NCBI GenBank assembly: GCA_943368345.1
Contig: CALRKY020000035.1
Span: 1-28,864 of the forward strand
Direction: 5' to 3'
DNA: 28,864 nucleotides
Origin: JADCGM01 sp943368345
GTDB taxonomy: Bacteria > Pseudomonadota > Alphaproteobacteria > Sphingomonadales > Sphingomonadaceae
Both the position numbers and the translations under genes were made by a program. The notes below the pieces were generated by a model. It was not told where the DNA came from and made no database searches. It saw nothing but the letters and a program-made list of their open reading frames with translations. Positions 1-6,970 of the stretch are shown one piece after another. Numbering within the stretch: the first letter of the stretch is position 1; every line of letters begins with the position of its first letter.

Positions 1-425
1 CGTTCGCCTGTGTCCTTGGGAAGCCCGCGACGGCGTGGACGTGCCCATAAAGCTGGCTCTGACCTTGCCGCCGATCTGTTCATCGCTTCCGGATCGCGCG
101 CTCGGCGATCGGGTCAACCAGGCATGGAAGCCACTGCCCGAGACGCCGAGCCCCTCGCGAAATAGGCCGCAGCGTTCTTAGGATGTCGCGCTCCGCTCTC
201 AGCTTCACAATCTCGCGGCGCAGCCGCTCAATCTCCAGATGCTCGGGGTTGGCTTCGCCGCCCTTCAGGTCAACTGGCCGTTGCCGCGTAAGGCCTCAAA
301 CCGATCCCCGGCAAACTCCCCAACCCAATTGCGCAAAACTGTCGCATGCAAGTCCAGATCGCAGGCCACCCAACATCAACCCCGAGACAAGGCCAACGCT
401 CCGCCAATTTTCGCAGCCCTCAGTG
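1..425 (-). pseudogene. Decayed IS3-family transposase (orfA/orfB remnant)
   Basis: Reading the minus strand, pieces of an IS3-type transposase appear in order but in different frames. OrfA-like pieces are a helix-turn-helix stretch (LHATVLRNWV, about 345-315), a stop codon and frameshift near 260, then the leucine-zipper part (EIERLRREIVKLRAERDIL, about 232-178), another shift, and KNAAAYFAR. OrfB-like pieces are GLGVSGSGFHAWLTRSPSAR (about 156-95) and KVRASF, and then, after an apparent deletion of a few dozen codons, ARPRRRGLPKDTGER running off the left edge. Several frameshifts, a stop and a deletion rule out simple programmed -1 frameshifting, so this copy cannot make transposase. The right boundary is uncertain because no terminal inverted repeat could be assigned. 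Family assignment is by motif resemblance. Confidence 0.75.
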
Positions 426-492
426 CCAAATGTTCCGACGACGAACATACTCCACCGCTTGCGGATATGATGCAGCCTGATCGAAAAACGAT

Positions 493-1854
493 CTAACGTA
501 TCGGTATCCAACGGACAATGCGCGTGACCAGCAAGGTCAGCGGCGACTGGCCGTCGTTCCGGATCGTTGCGCTTGTGCCGGGGGGAACGGCCAACTGGGT
601 CCCGGCATCCAGGCGGTGGTGGCTGCTATCAACCTGAACTTCGGCCACACCGGCCAGAAGTGTCAGGCTGGCTTCCCCGAAAATATCGGCGGAATGGCCA
701 GCGGCGACCACTAATTCCGAAACCGTCGCGGTGGCGTGTCGGCTGAGGACTCGCTCGGTTCCCCAAGGATGGATCAGTCTGACAGCATCGAGATGCTCAC
801 GGCGACCGGTGGCGGCGAGTTGGTCGACCACCTGCTTGACCGCCTGGGAATGACCGGCGGCAGCCACCAGCACGGAATCTCCTGTGGCGATGATCGTCAG
901 ACCATTGACGCCGACGGCGGCAACCAGCGGGCCATCGCTGCGGATCAGGGAATTGCGGCTGCCGATGCTGATGACGTTGCCTTGCAGGTGATTGCCGTCG
1001 TCGTCGCGGTCGACAACGGGCAGCAGCGCGTCCCAGCTGCCGACGTCCGACCAGCCCATGTCTACCGGCACGACCGCAACCCGGGCGTCATGCTCCATCA
1101 CAGCATAATCGACGGAATCGGACGGGCAGGCGGCGAAGGCCGTGGCGTCCGGCCTGACACATGTCGAGTCCACCGAGATGTTCGCCATTGAACCTTGGAC
1201 TGCTGTTGCAATGGGTTCGGCATGGGTGGCGAGTGCCGCCAGAAATCGGTCCACCCGCATCAGGAAAATGCCGCCGTTCCACGCATATTGGCCGTCCGCC
1301 AGATAGCGTTCCGCGGTGGTGGAATCCGGCTTTTCAACAAACTGCGCGGCCCGGTGAACGCCGCGCGCAATGGCGTCGCCGATCCGGATATAGCCATAGC
1401 CAGTTTCCGGTGCGGTTGGGGTGATGCCAAAGGTAACCAGCCAGCCGTCGTCCGCGGCGGGCCGTGCAGTCTCGACCGCGGCCAGAAAAGCGTGGCGGTC
1501 GGCAATGCTATGGTCTGACGGCATCACCAGCATCAAGGCGTCCGGGTCCCGCCGGGCGATCCACGTTGCGGCGAGAGCGATTGCCGGGGCAGTGTTACGT
1601 CCGGCGGGTTCCAGGATGATGGCGGCGGATGGGGCGCCGACAGCGGCGAGTTGTGCTTCGATGATGCCCAGATGCTGTTCATTCGCCACGACGACGCTGC
1701 GGTGGAATTTGCCGGGGTCGCTGACCCGAAGGGCCGTTGCCTGCAACATGGTTTTGGTGCCGACCAATGTCAGCAATTGTTTGGGTGTTGCTGCGCGGGA
1801 TAGGGGCCACAAACGTGTCCCGGCCCCCCCGGAAAGGATAACTGGCCAAATCAT
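493..1854 (-). CDS. manC: Mannose-1-phosphate guanylyltransferase with degenerate mannose-6-phosphate isomerase cupin
   Basis: Makes GDP-mannose from GTP and mannose-1-phosphate in the cytoplasm, a precursor for exopolysaccharide. The N-terminal nucleotidyltransferase domain carries the signature GGAGTRLWPLSR (residues 9-20), a PKQLL lysine motif, FVEKP and a GWSDVGSWDAL motif. At 453 aa it is a little shorter than the 470-480 aa bifunctional AlgA/XanB type. The C-terminal cupin region is recognisable (HPWGTERVL, about residue 360), but the HxH...E metal-binding segment expected in type II phosphomannose isomerases is not there, so only the transferase half looks functional. Start choice: an ATG at 1860 abuts the AAAGG ribosome site (1861-1865) with no spacing, while the ATG at 1854 has a 6 nt spacer and gives MIWPVILSGG, so 1854 is preferred. 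It is divergent from the EPS sugar transferase gene at 2043. Confidence 0.9.
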   Translation of the reverse strand: MIWPVILSGGAGTRLWPLSRAATPKQLLTLVGTKTMLQATALRVSDPGKFHRSVVVANEQHLGIIEAQLAAVGAPSAAIILEPAGRNTAPAIALAATWIARRDPDALMLVMPSDHSIADRHAFLAAVETARPAADDGWLVTFGITPTAPETGYGYIRIGDAIARGVHRAAQFVEKPDSTTAERYLADGQYAWNGGIFLMRVDRFLAALATHAEPIATAVQGSMANISVDSTCVRPDATAFAACPSDSVDYAVMEHDARVAVVPVDMGWSDVGSWDALLPVVDRDDDGNHLQGNVISIGSRNSLIRSDGPLVAAVGVNGLTIIATGDSVLVAAAGHSQAVKQVVDQLAATGRREHLDAVRLIHPWGTERVLSRHATATVSELVVAAGHSADIFGEASLTLLAGVAEVQVDSSHHRLDAGTQLAVPPGTSATIRNDGQSPLTLLVTRIVRWIPIR

Positions 1855-1994
1855 CGGCATCCTTTAGGCGAAAGGTCGGCGTCCCGCCAACCGCGACAAT
1901 TTTCGCCCCCCGGCTGGGGTAGCAGCGCGACAAGATGACGCCGCCGCGGACGTGACGTTTAAAGTGGCAAGCGTGTATGGTCGTCTTACATGGG

Positions 1995-2011
1995 CACCGC
2001 TGAACGCGGTG
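1995..2011. repeat. Inverted repeat in the manC / sugar-transferase divergent region
   Basis: CACCGC-TGAAC-GCGGTG is a perfect 6-bp inverted repeat with a 5 nt spacer, 31 nt before the GTG start at 2043. It lies in the 182-188 bp region between the two divergent EPS genes and could be an operator or a leader hairpin. No GG-N10-GC sigma-54 element was found in this gap on either strand, and no convincing sigma-70 promoter could be fixed by eye. Confidence 0.4.
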
Positions 2012-2042
2012 TCGGTGAGGGACCAGGGGACAGACTTCCAAC

Positions 2043-3431
2043 GTGATACGGCTTTTCAAACATTATGTCCCAACCCCGCTTCTGGTGCTGGGCATCCTCG
2101 ATTATCTCCTACTTTTCGCGTCTGCCGATGCCGCTTGGCGAGTTCGGAGTGCGCAAATCGGCGTGGACTTTCAGCCACTTGCCGACCGCATACCGGATCT
2201 TGTTACCTATACCGTTGCCATGGGGATCAGCATGCTCGCCGTTGGCCTGTATCAGGCTGACAGCCAGCGATCCTGGCGGATGACATTTACCCGGTTGGCG
2301 GTGGCATTTTTCATCGGCCTGAACCTGATGTCGGTTATTTTCTTCTTGGTTCCAGCCGTCGCGCTGTGGCGTTCCATTGCCTTTTACGCGATTTTATTCT
2401 CGCTCGGATCGCTGCTGCTTGCCCGAGCGATTTTTGGGCAGATTGTCAGTTGGGATCGGTTCCGCCGCAAAGTTGTGGTGCTGGGTGCGGGGACGCGCGG
2501 CGCCAAATTGCAGGCCCTGTCCCTGTTGCCGGGATCGACCTTCTCCATTGCCCGCTTTGTCCGCATGTCAGCCGCCGAACCGGTTGTGGCCGATCCCTTG
2601 CCGCGCGATAGTATGGAGCGGTTGCGCGATGTGCTCGAATATCACCGGGCCGAGGAGGTGGTTCTGGCGATGGAGGAACGCCGTAACTCGTTGCCGGTCG
2701 CCGACCTGTTGAAGTTGAAGATCAGCGGCATCCGGGTCTCCGAAATGTCGACCTTTTTGGAGCGGGAGACCGGGCGAGTTGACCTCACCTCGGTGTCGCC
2801 GTCCTGGCTCATCTTTTCCGATGGCTTCCTTGGAACCCAGCAGCTGGCGCTGGTGTTCAAGCGCGCCCTTGATGTCCTGACCAGCGCGCTGATGCTGTTG
2901 CTGACTTCACCGATCCTGCTGGTGACTGCGATCCTGATCCGGTTGACCAGCAAGGGGCCGATTTTCTACCGGCAAACCCGGGTTGGGCAATTTGGCAATC
3001 CATTTGAGGTGATCAAATTCCGGTCGATGCGGGTTGATGCCGAGCTGGGTGGCAATCCGAAATGGGCGGAGAAGGATGATCCGCGCATCACGGCAATCGG
3101 CCGGGTGATCCGGGCAACGCGGATCGATGAAGTCCCGCAGATATTGAACGTCCTGAAGGGCGAAATGAGCTTTGTCGGCCCGCGCCCGGAGCGTCCCTAT
3201 TTCGTCAGCGAATTGTCGGCCGCCATCCCGTTTTACGACGAACGGCATGTGGTGAAGCCCGGAATTACCGGTTGGGCCCAGCTGAACTACCCCTATGGGG
3301 CGAGCGTCGACGATGCCCGGCAGAAACTCGAATATGATCTTTATTACATCAAAAATTACAGCCCGTTCCTTGATCTGCTGATCCTGGTTCAGACGGTACG
3401 GGTCATTCTCTGGCGGGACGGCGTCCGCTGA
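2043..3431 (+). CDS. EpsB-type polyprenyl glycosylphosphotransferase of PEP-CTERM EPS loci
   Basis: Membrane enzyme expected to transfer a sugar-1-phosphate from a nucleotide sugar to undecaprenyl phosphate, the first step of exopolysaccharide repeat assembly. It starts at GTG (MIRLFKHYVP), typical of the TIGR03013 EpsB subgroup, behind a loosely spaced AGGGGA. Residues about 10-130 hold four hydrophobic segments. A Rossmann-like stretch follows (KVVVLGAGTRGAKL), then the bacterial sugar transferase domain from about residue 270 with FYRQTRVG, KFRSM, RIDEVPQILNVLKGEMSFVG, PRPERP and PGITGWAQLNYPYG. The length of 462 aa fits the family. It is followed after 25 nt by prsK and is probably co-transcribed with it. 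The sugar specificity cannot be read from sequence. Confidence 0.9.
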   Translation: MIRLFKHYVPTPLLVLGILDYLLLFASADAAWRVRSAQIGVDFQPLADRIPDLVTYTVAMGISMLAVGLYQADSQRSWRMTFTRLAVAFFIGLNLMSVIFFLVPAVALWRSIAFYAILFSLGSLLLARAIFGQIVSWDRFRRKVVVLGAGTRGAKLQALSLLPGSTFSIARFVRMSAAEPVVADPLPRDSMERLRDVLEYHRAEEVVLAMEERRNSLPVADLLKLKISGIRVSEMSTFLERETGRVDLTSVSPSWLIFSDGFLGTQQLALVFKRALDVLTSALMLLLTSPILLVTAILIRLTSKGPIFYRQTRVGQFGNPFEVIKFRSMRVDAELGGNPKWAEKDDPRITAIGRVIRATRIDEVPQILNVLKGEMSFVGPRPERPYFVSELSAAIPFYDERHVVKPGITGWAQLNYPYGASVDDARQKLEYDLYYIKNYSPFLDLLILVQTVRVILWRDGVR

Positions 3432-3456
3432 CTGGCGGCCAATCGCAGGCAGCCGG

Positions 3457-5544
3457 ATGATCACCGGCGTCGGAATTTTGAGCCATTTGCTCGCTTGCAC
3501 CGGTTTTGCCGGTCTCGCGGTGTACGTTCTTTGGAAACGGCAGCAGTCCGCCGAAAGCCTGTGGCTCGGACTTGCCTGCCTGATGACCGCACTTTGGGCC
3601 GGCATATTGGTGTTCGGCGGTCGCTTCGGTGGCGGCATCGCAATACTGGTGTCGCCTGCTGAAACCCTGCGCACGGCGGCCTGGATTTTGGCGCTCGCCA
3701 TGCTGCTCAGTCCGACATGGCACCTCCGACAGCGAGCCAATTCCTCCTTCGTGATTGCCGTCGCGCTTGGTGTCGTCCTGGCGGTGCAAGTGGCGATCGA
3801 CCTCATCGTCGGCGTGGGCGGGTTTGCCGAGCCAGACTCGCCGTTGATCGTCCAGTTGTCGCTCATGGCCCGGCTTACGACCGCGATTGGCGGACTGGTT
3901 CTGGTTCACAATCTCTATTTGAATTCGGCCCCAGCCAGTCGGTGGAGCATCCAACTTCTCTGCATCGGACTTGCGGTGCTGTTTGCCTATGACCTCAACA
4001 TGTACACGCTGGCGTTTCTCGGTGCGGGACAGAGCTTTGATCTGTTCAACGCACGCGGTTTGATCACCGTTTTGACCCTGCCGTTGATCGCGTTATCGGC
4101 ACGGCGCAACCCTTTGCTGAAAATACAGATTTCCCGGCAGATTGCCTTCCAGACGCTGTCGCTCGGCATCATCGGTGGTTACCTGGTCCTGATGTCGATC
4201 GCGGCCTATGGGCTGGGACTTGTCAGCGGTGATTGGGGACGGCTGTTCCAGATTTCCGTTCCGGTTGCGATGGGGATATTCGCCGCGGTGGTGCTGTTCT
4301 CCGGCCGGTTCCGCGCCTCGGCCCGGGTGTGGATCAACAAGAATTTCTTCGCCTATAAATATGATTACCGCGAGGAATGGCTGCGGTTGATCAGCACGGT
4401 TTCGCGCACCGACGCCGCCTATGGCTCATTGGCGGAACGGGTCGTGCAGTCGGTGTGCAATATCGTCGAATCGCCCGGCGGCGCACTCTATGTACCGGAC
4501 GGGGAGGGCGGGTTCGGTCTCGCCGAACGCTGGAACTACCGCGCCCTGACCGCTCAGTCGATCGAAGGACAGGAGGCATTGACCCAATTTCTCGGCGAAC
4601 GCGGCCGGGTCATCCTTGTTGATGAACTACGGGACGGCATTGGCGACTATGGCGGCGTGGTGCTGCCGTCCGAACTGCTGGCGGACCCGGATGCCTGGCT
4701 GATCGTACCGCTGCTGCATCTGGAAAGCCTCGCCGGACTGGTTCTGGTCCAGCGGTCAAAGGCGGCCAGCGTCTTCAATTGGGAGGATTTCGACCTGCTC
4801 CGCACCGCCGGTCGGCAGGCGGCAAGTTATATTGCCGAAGCGGCGAGCCAATCGGCGCTATCAGAGGCGCAGAAATTTGATGAATTCAATCGCCGCTTCG
4901 CCTTCATCATGCATGATATCAAGAATTTGGTCAGTCAGTTGAGCCTGGTTGCCCGGAATGCCGAACGTCATGCTGAAAGCGCCGAATTCCGCCGCGACAT
5001 GGTGGCGACCCTGCGCAGTTCGGTCGACAAGATGAACGACATGCTCGCCCGGCTGGCGCAGCACAATACCGCGAGGGGTGATGAGACAAATGTCATCGAT
5101 CTGACCGGCATTGTTGGCACCGTCGTTGCGGAGAAGCGAACCCTGCATCCCGCGCTCAATTTTGAAATGCCAGCGGAACCGGTTCATGTTCGAGCCGACC
5201 CGCACCGGATCGAACAGGTGTTTGTGCATCTGTTGCAGAATGCCATTGATGCCAGCGCGCCGGACATGGCGATTGAGGTCCGCCTGACCGTCGCCAAGGA
5301 CCAGGTCCGCATCGATGTAATCGATAGCGGCAGCGGCATGTCGGCGGCGTTCGTCCGGGATGATTTGTTCAAACCCTTCCGCTCAACCAAGACCGGGGGC
5401 TTTGGCATTGGCGCCTATGAAGCGCGCGAAATCGTCCGAGCGTCCGGTGGACGGCTTGATGTTGCGAGCCGGGAGGGCGAGGGTACGATCTTCAGCGTGA
5501 TTCTGCCGCTGGCGGCGGGCACGGCCAAGGAGACACAGGCCTGA
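3457..5544 (+). CDS. prsK: PEP-CTERM system histidine kinase PrsK
   Basis: Inner-membrane sensor kinase predicted to phosphorylate PrsR. The first about 280 residues are strongly hydrophobic, with roughly eight or nine membrane segments. A cytoplasmic GAF-like region follows (about 310-465), then the phosphoacceptor box HDIKN with His at residue 486. The C-terminal ATPase domain shows an N box (LLQNAIDAS), a G1 box (DSGSGM) and a G2 box (GFGIGAYEAREIV). This architecture and 695 aa length match the TIGR02916 PrsK family. The ATG at 3457 follows AGCCGG, a weak ribosome site. The stop overlaps the prsR start by one base (TGATG), indicating translational coupling. The input signal of the family is not known with certainty and nothing here identifies a ligand. 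Confidence 0.92.
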   Translation: MITGVGILSHLLACTGFAGLAVYVLWKRQQSAESLWLGLACLMTALWAGILVFGGRFGGGIAILVSPAETLRTAAWILALAMLLSPTWHLRQRANSSFVIAVALGVVLAVQVAIDLIVGVGGFAEPDSPLIVQLSLMARLTTAIGGLVLVHNLYLNSAPASRWSIQLLCIGLAVLFAYDLNMYTLAFLGAGQSFDLFNARGLITVLTLPLIALSARRNPLLKIQISRQIAFQTLSLGIIGGYLVLMSIAAYGLGLVSGDWGRLFQISVPVAMGIFAAVVLFSGRFRASARVWINKNFFAYKYDYREEWLRLISTVSRTDAAYGSLAERVVQSVCNIVESPGGALYVPDGEGGFGLAERWNYRALTAQSIEGQEALTQFLGERGRVILVDELRDGIGDYGGVVLPSELLADPDAWLIVPLLHLESLAGLVLVQRSKAASVFNWEDFDLLRTAGRQAASYIAEAASQSALSEAQKFDEFNRRFAFIMHDIKNLVSQLSLVARNAERHAESAEFRRDMVATLRSSVDKMNDMLARLAQHNTARGDETNVIDLTGIVGTVVAEKRTLHPALNFEMPAEPVHVRADPHRIEQVFVHLLQNAIDASAPDMAIEVRLTVAKDQVRIDVIDSGSGMSAAFVRDDLFKPFRSTKTGGFGIGAYEAREIVRASGGRLDVASREGEGTIFSVILPLAAGTAKETQA

Positions 5545-6899
5545 TGGCAGACGAGCGTCGCAAATTGCTGGTTGTGGAGGATGACGAGGGTCTGCAGCGT
5601 CAGTTGAAATGGTCCTACGAGGATTATGACGTAGTGGCGGCCAAGGACCGGACCGAGGCGATTGACGCGGTTCGCGCCCATGAACCGGCTGTTGTCACGC
5701 TCGACCTGGGTCTACCTCCCGATCCTGACGGAACCAGCGAGGGCTTCGCCACGCTTGATGACATCCTGCGGGTGAAACCGGATACCAAGGTCATTGTGGC
5801 GTCGGGGCACGGCGCGCGGGAGAGTGCGCTGAGGGCAATCTCTTCGGGTGCCTATGACTTCTATCAGAAACCCGTGGATTTTGATGAGCTTGGCCTGATC
5901 GTGAAACGGGCGTTCCATCTGTACGATATCGAAGCTGAAAATCGCCTTCTGCATGCCGCAGGGCAGGGCGGTCTGCTCGGCGGACTGATCACTGCGTCTC
6001 CCGCGATGATCAAGGTCGGACGGATGATCGAGCGGGTGGCGGCAACCGATGTGTCGGTCATGCTGCTCGGGGCGTCGGGGACCGGCAAGGAGGTGCTGGC
6101 GCGCGGGCTCCATTTGGCGAGCCACCGGGCGAAACAGCCGTTCATCGTCATCAATTGCGCCGCCATTCCGGAAAATCTGCTGGAGTCCGAACTTTTCGGC
6201 TATGAACGCGGCGCGTTCACCGGTGCCAACAAGACCACCGAAGGCAAGATCGAACTGGCGGAAGGCGGGACGCTGTTCCTCGACGAGGTCGGGGATATTC
6301 CCTTGCCATTGCAGGTGAAATTGCTGCGGTTCCTGCAGGAGCGGGTGATTGAAAGGGTCGGCGGACGCAAGGCGATCCCGGTCAACGTCCGGATTGTCTG
6401 TGCCACCCACCAGAATCTCGACGGGATGATCACCGCCGGCTCCTTCCGGGAGGATCTCTACTACCGTCTCGCCGAAATCGTCGTCCGCATTCCGCCGCTG
6501 GTTGAACGGGACGGCGATGCGGTTCTGCTCGCCCATCATTTTGCCCGGAAAATCAGCCAGGATCTCGACCGGTCGGTGAAGGGTTTCACGCCCGACGCTC
6601 TGGCGGCGCTGACGTCCTGGCATTGGCCCGGCAACGTCCGCGAGTTGGAGAACCGCTTGAAACGCGCGGTGATCATGGCCGATGGGGCGCGCCTGACGGC
6701 GGCTGACCTCGATCTGGTCGATGCCGACGAGGATGATGGCTTCCTCAACCTCAAGTCCGCCCGGGAAATAGCTGACCGGCGGGCGATCCGTCTCGCATTG
6801 GCGCGCAACGATACCAATATATCGGGCGCTGCAAAGGCGCTTGGGATCAGCCGGCCAACGCTTTACGATCTCATGCGGCAGTATGACATCGAGGCATGA
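5544..6899 (+). CDS. prsR: PEP-CTERM system sigma-54-dependent response regulator PrsR
   Basis: NtrC-class activator, partner of PrsK. The receiver domain (residues 1-125) has the acidic pair E12/D13/D14 and phosphoacceptor D54 (VVTLDLGLPP). The central AAA+ domain has Walker A GASGTGKE (about 178), the sigma-54 contact loop GAFTGA (223-228), Walker B GGTLFLDEVGD and the arginine-finger region near FREDLYYRL. The Fis-type helix-turn-helix is at the C-terminus (ISGAAKALGISRPTLYDLMR). The length of 451 aa is normal. In related systems PrsR works with RpoN to switch on PEP-CTERM protein genes. No GG-N10-GC (-24/-12) site was found in the gaps around manC, the sugar transferase or prsT, so its targets probably lie outside the window. 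Its stop is 71 nt before prsT. Confidence 0.93.
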   Translation: MADERRKLLVVEDDEGLQRQLKWSYEDYDVVAAKDRTEAIDAVRAHEPAVVTLDLGLPPDPDGTSEGFATLDDILRVKPDTKVIVASGHGARESALRAISSGAYDFYQKPVDFDELGLIVKRAFHLYDIEAENRLLHAAGQGGLLGGLITASPAMIKVGRMIERVAATDVSVMLLGASGTGKEVLARGLHLASHRAKQPFIVINCAAIPENLLESELFGYERGAFTGANKTTEGKIELAEGGTLFLDEVGDIPLPLQVKLLRFLQERVIERVGGRKAIPVNVRIVCATHQNLDGMITAGSFREDLYYRLAEIVVRIPPLVERDGDAVLLAHHFARKISQDLDRSVKGFTPDALAALTSWHWPGNVRELENRLKRAVIMADGARLTAADLDLVDADEDDGFLNLKSAREIADRRAIRLALARNDTNISGAAKALGISRPTLYDLMRQYDIEA

Positions 6900-6970
6900 T
6901 CGGTTAGGTTGTTCTAAAGACTGTTGGGTGAAAAGCGGGTGATCCAGAATCGCCGCGAGTAAGGGCCAGT

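Noticed and set aside
479..493. GATCG-AAAAA-CGATC hairpin at the manC stop as a terminator
   Set aside because: Only a 5-bp stem with the T run in the loop rather than after the stem, so it is too weak to call.
736..1191. A 151-aa open frame on the plus strand
   Set aside because: Lies wholly inside manC on the other strand and has the Asp/Gly/Val-rich make-up of a GC-rich shadow frame.
1984..2042. Sigma-54 promoter for the sugar transferase, expected as a PrsR target
   Set aside because: No GG-N10-GC spacing was found in the divergent gap on either strand, despite TGGCA- and TGGGCA-like strings.
2907..3866. A 319-aa minus-strand open frame
   Set aside because: Spans the end of the sugar transferase and the start of prsK, both with clear family motifs. 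No motif in the antisense frame.
5712..6623. A 303-aa minus-strand open frame
   Set aside because: Antisense to the AAA+ domain of prsR. No recognisable domain.
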